64,000 nt of DNA from Lingula anatina (Eukaryota > Brachiopoda > Lingulata > Lingulida > Lingulidae). Below are positions 11,239-23,900 of the stretch, in pieces (the first letter of the stretch is position 1; the number at the start of each line of letters is the position of its first letter). The notes below the pieces were generated by a model. It saw only the letters and a program-made list of their open reading frames with translations, made no database searches and had not been told where the DNA came from. The DNA is taken from the NCBI RefSeq assembly GCF_001039355.2, contig NW_019775758.1, positions 269,226 to 333,225 on the forward strand, in the 5' to 3' direction. A program made the translations under genes and the position numbers.

Positions 11239-12895
11239 AGGGGTCCATTAGACAGGTGCGAAATTGACTTTTACAAATATTACTTTTGCTAATTTTATTA
11301 TTATTATTATTATTATATTAAGTGGGAGTACTCCACGCTGTCTGTTTACATATCACCCTGCGTTCACCTGTGCGGAATGATGTTCAGGTAAACTATAGAA
11401 TTCAGCATATCTGGAAATACGAGATACAGAGAGCGTTTCTGTATATAAACACGTTATCAGCAGCTACAAATCGTTTCTGGCAGAATACCTGAAGTACTAA
11501 TACTTCACAAACCGCCCGACATTATGCTGTAGAAACACGTGCTCATATAATTAATGACTATATCGTCTACTGCGTACACAGATGTCCATGTTAGGACCAC
11601 AAGATTCCCCTTGGTATATGTTAAGGTTAAACAGAAAGGTCATTCTACCGGTCAATTTCATCTTATTACGGGCAGTTTTCTCCCACTTCACCACAAATCC
11701 TCTCTGAACCTGTTTTCGCTTACGTGGTGCGTGACTCCAATTTCTCTGCTCAACCAAGTGCAGAGGTTAAATCAGACGGGCGGAACAAAGTATTTATTTA
11801 TTTATCGGACTTGCATAATTTCTTATACATGTGTTACTGTAAGATAAAAATTGCTCAACTTGTAACCTTGGAGCGCAAAGATTTATTACTTTTTGAAATA
11901 GTTCATAACTTTCCGTATGTACTGTACATGTATATATACTGCAGTGCTTTTGCAAGCCTCGTTACGAATACTTACGTTTCACATGTTGCACCTAAGAGAA
12001 AAGACGCATTGCTGAAAGGAAAACTCCCGTGAACTTCAGTACTCTACGAATTTTTTGTTATTGCTAAAATCAGGATACTGAATGGGAAATTTCAGCTGTG
12101 CCGGGCTGACGTTATATTTTTGTTGTCACATATCTCTCAACTTCAACTTTTGACGTCACATACTAGCTGACGTCATTGAACTCACAACTGACACCTTAAC
12201 CAGTTCATTACTTAAGCAGATTCAAAAGCTGATTGCTTAAGCGGACCTCAGGGGTGCAGGAGTTTGGAAGTATGTACTGATGTCTCTGACTAGCGTTTCT
12301 TTAAGCGGTCAGATCCGAAACTACCCGTACGTCAGACCCTCATCGCATTGTCGAACGTTCATTAACTACCAATTGCCCCAAGTACCGAAAACTACCTTTT
12401 TTACCGCAACGCATACATGCAGTACTAGTAATACAAAGAACTAAAGGACTGCTGATAATGCAACACTCAAGAACACTTAAAACTCTTATACCACGCTGTT
12501 GTTTGAAACCCGTTCACCTTAAAATCGGGTCACAGTATTGATAAACGCACACTGGGATAAATGCTTGCCTTTAATCTGTTTTAATCCCTTGACCTTAAAA
12601 CTAGGGTGATGCAGGTTATGACCGATCAGCTGTATTGTCTTCGCAGACACAGCTAGTGTACATGCACTTTAAAAGTGAAAGAGCTGTCTGGGTTTCTTTC
12701 GCATAACTTTCCTATAGACAAAATACAAACACTGAACAGGTGAATATCACATTACTACAAGTGCATGTAAGGTGTTTGTTCTTGAGGTCACTGACCCTAG
12801 TCTGATCTGAATCCCATAACACCGTTGTTATGGGCTTACGCGTAGAGAAATACTAACACACATACTAGTATTGCTGCGGGCGCAGCTCACCTGAA
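9887..12895. other. Non-coding region upstream of the PAN gene
   Basis: This should contain the PAN gene promoter and 5' UTR (minus strand), but no TATA box or start site can be fixed. It contains compound GT/GA repeats (10619-10710), a GA run near 11203-11230 and an (ATT)n run near 11297-11315. Two TGACGTCA octamers lie at 12151 and 12168. At 10462 a well-placed ATG opens nine codons up to a possible donor (GAG then GTGGGT), but no continuation was found. No other frame looks coding. Confidence 0.5.
10619..10710. repeat. Compound (GA)/(GT)/(GA) microsatellite
   Basis: A GA-rich run, then about 20 GT units, then a GA run. This is the same compound structure as at 9229-9288, in the same orientation. 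Confidence 0.9.
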
Positions 12896-13405
12896 AATCA
12901 GGTTAAAGCAGCATTATATCAAATAGACTAGGTACTATCGGATATAGATTATCGGGTAGACGTGTATGTTAATGTTAAAGCTTGATACGCTGAGATTAGC
13001 GTTCCGATTTGGACGTCACGCACGTGCTAGACCTGGAATAACCTGCAATAGGAATTCCTGTGTGGATGTTTTCAATTGAGAGCTGAGGTCGGGGGAATAC
13101 ATGTGGAATCACATTCATTATTGTGTTATTTTGAATCACAGCTCCAGGTCTACCTGGTCCGACCGATAGGATGATCGTTATTCTTGAAGAAGTCACGTCC
13201 GCCTTGCTATTGTTAACCTCGAAGGGTTATCGCTTCACCTTAAGCCTGAGGTCACGGCGGTGTAGGTGACATTGGGCAAGGTTTGCTGACATTGTAGCAT
13301 CGTTTGTTCCCGAGCGAAAGTCACCGTCAAAGGTCATCACAGCTAGTAAGCGGTGTCATAATCCAATCACGCTAAAATCTGAAAGAAATCCCTGCGTAAG
13401 CCTGA

Positions 13406-13579
13406 CTCCCTATACCTTTGGTCATTACGCATCTCAAATCAAGCTTTGGTGATGAAAATGACGATGAATCGGAGGACGAGGAGGATGAGGATGTCGTGAC
13501 AGACCGCAAGCAGATAAGACGAAGACACGACAGTTTGAATGCCAGAGACAGCGTAGAAAGTCGTATATACATTACACAG
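13406..13579 (+). CDS. Possible acidic coding exon (tentative)
   Basis: A 58-codon stop-free segment bounded by TGA (13403) and TAA (13580). It encodes an acidic run (GDENDDESEDEEDEDVV) followed by a basic, serine-containing tail (DRKQIRRRHDSLNARDS). Such a biased but non-repetitive composition is more typical of real protein than of random AT-rich DNA. A possible donor (GTAAAT at 13579) would leave phase 2, and the acceptor at 14289-14290 is phase-compatible with a 14291 exon reading KENDSEDVASQSIYLW. The upstream acceptor is poor. Family unknown. Confidence 0.25.
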
Positions 13580-15194
13580 TAAATGTATTACCTTACTGGA
13601 ATCGATAGCCAGTACGGACGTGTAGCCAAATCGTAATTACCACTGCCTCGATGAGATCCAATAAGGAGTGCGTGAAGCGAGATTGAGGGTTTAAGTAAAA
13701 CGAACAAGATCATCCGGGAATTATTGGTTCCCAGGAGGCAAATCAATATGATGGACGCAAGAGATGTTCGCTTGACCATTCGGAGAAATTCACGTATATG
13801 ATGAACTATTATACACATATAGCACGCGTATAGTACAGAGCTCATATATATGAAGAGGTTAATGGTGAAAAATGTAGTGTTGTGCGACTGAATAGATCAT
13901 TTGGTTAAAAGAGGAATCGCCGTCGAGCACCAGGACCAAATTAAACCTTTATTCCGCACGGACTCGTCCGCCAGAGACTTCTGGTTTAACTGTCGGTCAT
14001 TGACGGTTATAATGAAACGGAAAAGATTTTGATTAACTCTGTGTTGCTGTCCACATTGATTTTGGTTTAACTGATATTCTGTTGCTGGCGATCAGTCAGT
14101 ACCAAGGGGGGTGTATCATTTGCGTTTAGGGATAATGCAAACTGAAGATCGCTGAGAAGAATTAGAGCATTTTTTCCTAACATCAAGGTATATGATATAC
14201 GTACTTTGATAACAAAAGGTCATCAATGAAGACCTCTTTTACGGTAACGTCACTTTATGGTTATCGATACATCCACGGCTCCATTTTCAGAAAAGAAAAC
14301 GACTCGGAGGACGTTGCCAGTCAGAGTATATACCTGTGGACTTCAAGATTTACTTCACACGTTATCCTCTGACCATAAAGATAAAACTTTGAAAACGTTT
14401 CAAAGTCCTCAGTCTGGATAGCTGAAACTCCACTAAACTAATTCATCCACAAGTGACAACATATTAATCTGGTATTGAACGTATGCTGTTCTGTACACAG
14501 TGATTTGAACTACCTGGAGGTGCACCACAGTGCTTTATTCAATACTCAAGGAGCGCTCACGGTTCTGGTGGCTGTGCGTGCGCTGCTGTACGCGCTAGCG
14601 TATGCGGTGACCTTAAAAATACGGGCTGCTATTATCGACTTATTTACTTTGGAATACGCGCAGAGGACAAACATTGATCTGAGGGTATTAATTACATGTT
14701 TGGAAGACAGAAAGTGATATTTAACGGTGCAAATATATCAGGAGATCTTCATTACGGAAAATCAGAGTTACTTGTAATTTTCAACTGAAAGGCGTTCCAT
14801 AGCCTATCTGCTCGCCGTTCTCCAACAAAACGTTTATGTCGTATTGGAAACATATTGGACATTGGACACGCTATTTACAGAACACTCAACGGTAAATTGC
14901 ATTTAAATTGGACGACCAGGATTCCTCGAAATAGAAGACAAGAAGACAAAATCAGCACTGGTATCCCGCAAAAAAAAAAGAAAATTAATCCAAGTCAAGG
15001 TCACCAAGGACGGAGAGATCTCGGGCGTGTTCCAGTCATCGCAGACTTGCTTATCTTTTATGAAACTAGCCCTCTTCAGTGTATTCCTGATCACACTTTG
15101 ACAATTAATACCCGCCTTGGCTCGATCACACACAAAAAAAAAATTCTGAGCCAATTTTCCGACTTTTGCGAATCGACATTGGACCACTGGTAAA

Positions 15195-15329
15195 ATGCAA
15201 CGACTTCCGAAACTACGAGCTAATTTCTGGACATGGACGCTGCTGCTGGTCCATAGGGACTACGTGTGCTACGGCGTGTGCCGCGTGTCACGGTTGAGTG
15301 TCCCCAGGAGACCAATGAAAACGGTAATG
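15195..15329 (+). CDS. Possible first coding exon with signal-like N-terminus (tentative)
   Basis: An ATG at 15195 opens MQRLPKLRANFWTWTLLL and continues to a possible donor (ACG then GTAATG, near 15329). The preceding 350 bp have the uneven A-run composition of a 5' leader. The N-terminus has basic residues then a short hydrophobic segment, as in a weak signal peptide. I do not recognise the protein, and no matching downstream exon was identified. Confidence 0.2.
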
Positions 15330-17355
15330 GGTATTTTAGTTGACGTTCGGGTTGGCAAGCCCGAAGGAAACACATTAAAGGAACTGTCCCAGAGGAACAG
15401 GACCAATTTTCTGTGGTGGTCTCTCAAAAAACATAAACATTGAGATGTACGTGCAAGATGAGTCCCAAAGCAATATTTTATTTATTATTATTTTTCTTAT
15501 TATTTGAGGTACGTGTGTTATATAGATAACAAGTTCCATTTTATGGTATGTTATTTGTTCATTTATCGAAACAAATTTGCGCAAGGCGCAAAAATACATT
15601 TATCTAAATGGTTAACTATATACGTATTTCACTCGCAGTCGATTATTATAGCGGTTTAAGTTTGGCCAGATATTGAATGCGCTTCCGGTCGACAGCGACA
15701 TATGCTCCGCAGGCAGGTTTATCTTCCTAAACATAATAATAAACAGTTTCAACCAACACAGAACGCCAAGATGGTCGACTCTAAACATTATGTGCATAGA
15801 TATGTATTGATTCTTTTTATGATTCTCTGTTTGTTCTTTACGATTTATCAACATACATTTATTTTGGGGCCAATAATGTGATCATCTCATTTGACGGCAA
15901 GTGAAGTTGTAAGACGTTCACGTTATATATGCATAATAGGATATGGCAAAAAGGGCTTCACATTTTCATCAATATATTATCCTACTCGAGTGCTTGGCTT
16001 CCCTCCCACTCCAATCCAATCACAAATCATATAAAATCTAATGGGGAACTAATGTATACCGACGCCACTCGGCAATTCCGTTGTCATAACAACAATCAAT
16101 AATGTCATGTGGTCCTAAGGGATTGCAGCTGCCTATCTGGAAATCCACTGTCGTCATCGCAACGATCAATAACACTGAGTGCAAATATAATTCCTGGAAA
16201 ATAGCGGCATGGCTGGATTTGAACGTGCTGTTGAAACAAAGGGAGGGATCATCGCCAATTCAACGACCATAAGAGCCTCATCTAGTAGCCTCCATCTATT
16301 TGGTGAGGTTGCATCACCCGGGTGCTAGTGTATAGTTATACAAATCATCGCTCTGCAGAGTTACAAAGCATGTTATAACCGAAGGTTAATGTTTTTCCTT
16401 GCTGAATAGACTATAAAAGATGATGGAATCCTAGTTACCTGGTTGCTAACGTATTGTGTCTTCTTGATGCATTTTTTTCTTTTCTTATATCGTGATTTGA
16501 TGATGTCCATGAAAACTGCAAACTAAATGAAGTTAATTATTTCATAGTTGGTGATATGGAACGAACCTCGATTTGCTAGAGACATTTGATCTTTTAAATT
16601 AACGAGATATTGTGCGTTGGGGGGATATACCCGGTATGTGGTATGGAGAACAAATATCGCACTTGGTTATATACAGGGTTCATTTATATATATACTATAT
16701 AGTAACGTGCAATTGCGTGTGATAATTATTACGGCACTGTCGCCCATGTTGAAAAACTTAAGGTTATTGTTGAAAGAGTACTTTCGTACAATTGTCTGAA
16801 AATATATGTATCATTTATAGCATTTTTTTTATTAAAATAGTTATTTACTGAATTTATTTGAAATTTTTATTGATCTGTCTTATGGTATTCGGTTCTATTC
16901 CCTTTTGTGTTGTTTATGACTTGCTGTCTTAGAAATTTAGTTTTACTTTTTAATGAATTTTTTCTATGCTTGTTAGTTCTTTTATGTTAATTGGATCTGT
17001 ATACCTAGCCGTCATTATTTGGTACTCATGTTGAATTTTGTTTTTGTTTAATATATATTTATGTGATTGAACTTATTTTGTGATAGATGTTATTTACATG
17101 AATTATTATCAGAAAAAAATAAATAAACAAATTCGTAACCATTGTCTGCCTTATTTTCAAGCCATGCATACACTGTAAATAAGCAACATAATGGATGTTC
17201 AAGTTGATTCCTGCACCTAAAGGCATACTTGAAACGATTGATGCGGTGCTGAGATTTCTTTTCTAAGTCTAAAAATAACTAACTTTTTAATTTCTCACCC
17301 CTTCAACACGCACACGTTGTGTTACCCATTTCGTTTCAATTGAACCACCCCTAAC

Positions 17356-17523
17356 CAGGAGCGGATTCAGAGATATTTTCTGACAGTCTTCCAAATTATC
17401 TTTGTTGCTCCGTTCTTCATTTTTGACCGTCTTCCGACAGAAAAAATTAGATACCCGTGAATGTAAACTTGAAAATCTGACCGTCTTCCGGAAGACCCAG
17501 AAGACGCCCTGAATTCGCCCCTG
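17356..17523. mobile_element. 168-bp inverted-end element with target-site duplication (copy C)
   Basis: The left end is CAGGAGCGGATTCAG; the right end in reverse is CAGGGGCGAATTCAG (13 of 15 identical). The direct repeat CCTAAC flanks it exactly at 17350-17355 and 17524-17529. The interior repeats a GA(C)CGTCTTCC-type motif three times. It is too short to code for anything. Ends starting CAGGGG-like point to a hAT-type non-autonomous element, although hAT elements usually make 8-bp duplications and only 6 bp match here. Confidence 0.7.
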
Positions 17524-17812
17524 CCTAACTGATATACAACTAAACTCACCTATGACCTTTCCAAGCAAGCTTCATCTCTTTGATTCTTAACGGCCTCCAG
17601 GTTAACCAATTACGGTAGTTATTTATTTACCGCTGGACGATAAACTAACCGTGTCATTGACGAGTCCAGTAGAAATACATGTAGTTCATACTAGTATGGC
17701 AGTTACTTATTGCAATACAATCCAGACCTGCCAGTTAAAAACCAGAAGACACTCGGACGTTCTGGAATTACCTGCACCACGCCTTCTCTCACCCTAATGT
17801 AGGCCTACCATG

Positions 17813-17868
17813 CAGGGGCGGATCCAGGATTATTTGAAAAGGGGGGGGGGCCCGGCGGAGCGAAGCCG

Positions 17869-17915
<47 letters not shown>

Positions 17916-18086
17916 GCGCCTTGACGTAGCGCTTGGGGCCCGAAATGTTTTGGTATTTTAGAGGGCGAACGGTGAGAACTATGATTTAGCTAGTTAAAAC
18001 TCTAATTTCAAAAGAAGACCATTGATGTAATTTTTTTTCAGAAATCGAAGGGAGGGGGGGTCAGGACTTCCCTGAATCCTTCACTG
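17813..18086. mobile_element. Inverted-end element, CAGGGGCGG family (copy B), with long C tract
   Basis: It starts CAGGGGCGGATCCAGG and ends, in reverse, CAGTGAAGGATTCAGGG. The interior is collinear with 6457-6735. It contains a G run and a 44-nt C tract (17870-17913). The tract length may be unreliable in the assembly. No clear target-site duplication. Confidence 0.65.
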
Positions 18087-18907
18087 CAAAGGAATATAAT
18101 CACTTTTTCTCCATCGATACGCACTAGACTGATTAAGGTATTGCATTCATTACGTTTTGGGATTGGCGTATTATGATACGCGGTACAATAAAATTTCCAT
18201 CAACAATCAATTAATCTAATTATTGCTTATAATAAACAATAAATTAATGGCCCGCTGTGCAGGGAATCGCTGTGGCAACATACTTTGCAGTCTGCCATGC
18301 TTTTAGATTTTTTATTTTTACGCTTTCGTAATTCTGAGGTAACGTGTGTATAAAAAGATACTAATAATGAATTATTTTAAGGCGCATTTATTTCATTACA
18401 AATATGATATAATAGTCAGAATATTTAGATATTTTTCGGTCTAGATATAACTGCTAAGAAGACAATAACAATAACAGAGAGGGAGAGGGAGCGAGAGAGG
18501 AGGAGGAGAGAGAAAGGGAGAGTGAACAGACAGAATTAAAACATCTATCTCAGAGAGAGAGAGAGGGTGCGAGTGTGCTTATTTGTAAGGGGAAGGGGAA
18601 GAAATGAATACCCCTGCCTTCGCGGAAACCATCAGCTGCTGAAAGGTAATTATATCTAGTATTACGCATTATCAGCCGTCTGCCAGGCTGAGAACTGTCT
18701 ACACTGGCAGTAATCCGAGATCCTCTTTATTGGATTTACCGTGCATCCTGGACTCTGGGGGCGCAATCGGTTGGTTGCGCACCAAACACATTTGGGGCTG
18801 GTGTGCTGACTTGGTTTGCCATCCTGGAGCAAATGAGGTTCAGTTTATTACATTGTTATAAATAAAAATCATTCCCGTGAGGTTGTTGAAGGACTTTGTG
18901 TTTGGTG

Positions 18908-18908
<1 letters not shown>

Positions 18909-18957
<49 letters not shown>

Positions 18958-19081
18958 GGTGTGTGTGTGTGTGCGCGCACGCACGTGCGTGAAAGAGAAA
19001 GAGGGAAAGAAAGACCCCGAGAGAGAGAGAGAGACCCTGAGAGAGAGAGAGAGAGAAAGAAAGAAAGAAAGAGAGAGAGAC
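18909..19081. repeat. Compound CT / GT / GA repeat with complementary arms
   Basis: A CT run (18909-18948) is followed by a GT run, an alternating CG/CA stretch near 18972-18990, then GA-rich runs with AAAG units to 19081. The CT and GA arms are complementary on one strand, so the tract could fold back. Long open frames on both strands here are artefacts. Confidence 0.85.
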
Positions 19082-19596
19082 TGGTAATGCTGAACTACTG
19101 ATGAACAGTATACTGGGGTATGAGGTAGTTTCTTGTCTGAATACAGCCTTGCCAAAAAATCGAAGAAGTAAATGAATAAAGTATGAGCGAGGGAGTCCAT
19201 CGACCACTGCGCGTGAATGTACACGGCCAGCAGCACCCTTTAATTACATTTAATAAATCCCTTCCTTGTGTACCGACGAGATCAGTGATTAACGCACGTG
19301 AAACGCCACCCTCAGGCAAATACAAACGCGTCAGCCCCACCTGTCTCTGCGGAGAATTCACCGCCCGAGGTCCGCCTCACCCCGCGCGTGTCACGAGCAC
19401 GCGCGTGATGCCTACGGGGAAGTATCACTCCCTTGATTACCACAGAGGGAAAACAATTTCTAAATTTAATTAAAATCACATCAGAAGTCTCGGAGGCACG
19501 GCTAATGTGCCTGGGTATTAATAGTTGGACCGGTTTTCATGTTCACCCGGTCACTGGGGCATGCATGTATTATGTACAGAGCAGTGAAGGGGACGA

Positions 19597-20077
19597 TGGG
19601 GTCTCCAGAGGTCTGATAGATCGGTATTGGGCTTCATGTTTGCAATAACGCAAACCGGACAAAACATAGATTGGAGTTTATTGAATTATAGATAAGGGGA
19701 ATCTTGAATAACTGAAAACGATCACCTTTGTACATATAGGTTTGTAGATTGTGTTGATTTTAGGCGGTGGATTAAAAAAAAAAAAAAACAGCACGTTGCC
19801 AAAGTCGAATTCTCAAGCCTCGGTGACAGCCTGACGNTGGGGTCTCCAGAGGTCTGATAGATCGGTATTGGGCTTCATGTTTGCAATAACGCAAACCGGA
19901 CAAAACATAGATTGGAGTTTATTGAATTATAGATAAGGGGAATCTTGAATAACTGAAAACGATCACCTTTGTACATATAGGTTTGTAGATTGTGTTGATT
20001 TTAGGCGGTGGATTAAAAAAAAAAAAAAACAGCACGTTGCCAAAGTCGAATTCTCAAGCCTCGGTGACAGCCTGACG
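19597..20077. repeat. 240-bp exact direct duplication around a single N (scaffold join)
   Basis: Positions 19597-19836 and 19838-20077 match throughout, including a 15-nt A run, and are separated by the N at 19837. The first copy ends and the second copy begins exactly at the N. This is the pattern left when two contigs with overlapping ends are placed end to end with a token gap. Confidence 0.9.
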
Positions 20078-20631
20078 CCCGCATTTTAGGAGCGTATTAG
20101 GATTAGAATGCGAATTTTGGGTGCAGTGTAGGACGTGGAGGTCGCGTAGAGGTAGAGGAAAGACAGCAAGGGGCTGCCTTGCGAGTGGCAGGAGCCACGT
20201 GAGATGGCCTTTCAAGCAGGGACGCTAATTGCAAGATGCGTTTCCCGTGGACATCATACTCATTACTTTAGTTTGTCTTGCAACCTGCATATGTGACACG
20301 CACTCACCGCTTACGAAAAGAATGGAACGCACGTCGAAAGTAATTCAGACTCCCGTCACTTTTGCGTCACACTTGCCTCACACGCTTGTGATGACGTACA
20401 GCATACGTACAGCGTACGTCAGTTTTGCGTGATCTAACTAGGGATATATATATACAGGATTATTCTCTGCTATTTAAGCTTCTTTCCCCTGCCTTTTGGA
20501 AGTATGTTGAATGTTGACTTGAGCAAAATTCGGATTTTTTGAAAATTGTCCGAGTTACACACGTTGCAGTAGTGTGTGTATATATACATGTTCCTATACA
20601 ACATAAACTCAATCCAAAAAGTGAAATATGC

Positions 20632-20752
<121 letters not shown>

Positions 20753-20892
20753 TTAGCAGAACCTAGGATATATGGATATATCACTGAAAGTTTGAAGAAA
20801 CGAAACACCAATTAATAACAGTAGTCGATAAAAGAGCCTATAAAAGAGCCTAGAGCCTATAAAATGTAACCTATATACTTTAGTGCTCAAAT

Positions 20893-20900
20893 TATTATTA

Positions 20901-20962
<62 letters not shown>

Positions 20963-20967
20963 GTTAT
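20893..20967. repeat. (ATT)n microsatellite
   Basis: A long TTA/ATT trinucleotide run with minor interruptions. A similar but shorter run lies at about 30547-30595. Confidence 0.9.
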
Positions 20968-23900
20968 TATAAACTAATGTCTAGAAAAAGTAATCAACAC
21001 GTGTGACATATCTGTCACATAAGACAGTAGTCGCCCAATACGCCATCGCACAAACCGGAGAACTAATTCACTAAGGCCGGAAATTCGAATCTATCATTTT
21101 ATTGAATTATATTAAAAGGCATTGGCTGATGTCAATATCTTTGGAAACAGCTGATTTTGCCAATACTCGTAAATCGAAAATGAAAAAGCAGCCACTGGTT
21201 TGATACGCAGTTCATTTGCCGAGCCTCGGCGGTGAACGTGGCACGCGGGTTCGGTTAATAGCAGTCCACCCCTATGGGATCACTCTTCAGACGCTTAATA
21301 TTGTTTCTCATTGCTGAAATCGCATCAGTGTTTCACTTGTCAACCTTGAGAATTCATGTTAATTCACCGTATAGATCTTAATGAAAATAGAAGTATATAT
21401 ATTGATGCACCTTTGAAGATCTACATTACAGTTGTAAAATACAATCCGAGCTTTCACTTGTCTACCTTCCAACCATACGCATGATGAAGACACTTAGTTG
21501 CCCAGCCACATTTTTTACCGAGAAGTGACAAAGATACAGTTCATTACATTGTAACTCTGAAAGCATTGGGAGAGGGGAGGGAAGGGGGCTGGAAGAGAGG
21601 TTCGGATGGATATAATAATAACAAATACATCCCCTGTCTATGTCTGATAACGTTGAGTGAGTGTTTTAATGATCCTGTTCAGGTCTTGGTCTAGAGTAAA
21701 TATGGCCTTCACAATGCTAATTTGCTCCAGGCCCTAAACTTGAAATGAAGCTACAGGAGGGGGTGGGGGTGTGGGCGTGGGATTGTACATGGGGGTGAAG
21801 TCATTAGTGTTGTCAGTTGGTGGACTGGACGAAATGTTTCTGCATTGAGGCCTGTTTAACGTTGCAGTTACTTTTAAGCGGCGATCTCCTGTTATAATAT
21901 CCGGATTATTGCCAGACTCATGAAAAATGACACTAGTTTCTGGTCGGCATAATCGTTTTTGAAACACGACGCTAGTTTCGGGATTCCAGGTTCATTACTG
22001 AAAACGGCATTCTTTCCTGTTTCCATAATCGCTTTTGAAAAACTACACCAGCTTCTGGTTGCCACAATCCCTTTTTTAAAACTAACACAACTGGGTACTT
22101 TTCTGTTGCCGTAATAGTTTTTGAAAAAAAATAATGATGCTCAATACTCTCTGGTAACCAGAATCGCTTTTGAAGAAAACGACACCATATAGTTTCAGGT
22201 AGTCAGAATCGCAATTTTAACAACGGTACTAATTTCCTGTTGCCATTTTTTTAATGAGATAAAACACTATAGACTCTGGACACTAACTGCCCCCCCCCCC
22301 CCCCCGCCCTTTCGATTACAAAAGAAAAAATGATGTACAAGAACCTAGGTTCTGCTAATCATACATACATACCACATAAAAATATGACTTCCAACAAAAG
22401 GGACTTTAGGCCACTGCGTTTTAAAAGACCATATGAGTTCAACTTGACATTTGCCATTGACGAAAATGCACGTAAGCATCGAAAATCGGATCAAAGTCTT
22501 TTTCTTAGAGCGTTTCACACAAGTATCTCGCCTCCTGACGTCTTAAAGTACATTTATACATGGCCTTAAAATCCAATAACTTGTTCAGTACAACCAGGTC
22601 CTGCCAGTTGAACAGGCACCATGCCTGGCCCGAACATAAAACAAGTGCTTAATGGATGTCCAAAGCGAGGCTCTGCCCTTGTCTGATGTTTTGCCAAATA
22701 GTCATCTACAGGCAAACTTGTGCTCGGTCGCTTTATCTTCACTCTTGTTTCTGCATGTAGTATATCTGCTCATACTCCAGCTTCTGATGGATAGTTTTAT
22801 ATATATATACATTATGTACAGTGTATAAGATGAATACATCAGTATTACTTTTATTACTTTAAACTACATGTACAACATATCTTGCTTGTGTGTTTCTGTT
22901 GCCTATGTGTTTGTCTGGTTCTTCTCTCTTTCTTTCTCCCTTTCTTACCTTTTCACAGTGCCCAAGTTAGGTGACATATGCAGCTGACTGAACACAGGTA
23001 CTATAGATAAGGGCACAGGTACTCTAGAACAGTCGTCAAACTGCTGCCATGAATTGTGACACCTCTGTTGAACTCTCTTTTACACACTCATTTCCACACC
23101 AAATAATCCATACATCAATTAACTGATAACTTTTGAATGTGTGTCAAATGTATGACAATGTATGAAAGTATGACAAATTGCAATCAACGTCTTCAATAGC
23201 AGCCTCTTTGTATACTATTTTCTCTACTTGCGTTCGGTCCTATCAATTTAAGTATTTTAAGAACTGACATTTAAAAGCTGTTGCTGGCGTTGCGGAGGCC
23301 AGTGCACACCTGTGGGGGTAACACTATCACGTTAACTGTACTCACCGCTGTAACCACTCTTCAAAGCTTCCCCGCTTTTCAATGATATGCATGTCCTGTT
23401 TTAAACTGTTTTAGACTGAAACTTAGCCCCACGCGTATAACAATGTAATGTAATTGATTATTCTCAAGGTGCTTCTCCTTGTTGTGTTCTTTTTGCTTTC
23501 TCATCTCTCCCCATAACTTAATTTTCATCAACGTTTAATTGAATTGATTTCTAAGCCTTTAAAGAAGACTTGGGTATATATGCTTTGTGGCTTCTAGTTA
23601 CCTTGCCAGGTGAATAGGGAAATAATTGGAAATGAAACTCTACTTGTTTTATGTATTTGAACATTTTGTTTACTCCCAATAATTTGGCGAAAGCAAATGT
23701 AACTGTTCGTGTAAAAGTACACAACAGTCCACGTTTAGAATTTCATTAAATTTATAAGCGTGAAAGAACTGCATTGTTATAAACTTGAAGTACATTTTCT
23801 ACCAGTTGCCAAAATGGAAAGGAAAACAATATTCAAGACTGATCTTACTGATGGCAAGGTTTGGCAGGTCTCTTACTTTTTACAACCTAATAAGAGTCTG

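Larger units (their letters stand above)
12896..15450. other. GC-richer patch with weak exon candidates
   Basis: Base composition is more balanced and CpG commoner than in the flanks. Several stop-free plus-strand segments occur: an acidic one at 13406-13579, one from 14291, one at 14475-14717 with a hydrophobic stretch (GALTVLVAVRALLYALAYAV), and an ATG-started frame at 15195-15443. None could be matched to a family and they were not joined into one model. This may be a 5' exon/promoter region of an unrecognised gene or degraded sequence. Confidence 0.35.
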
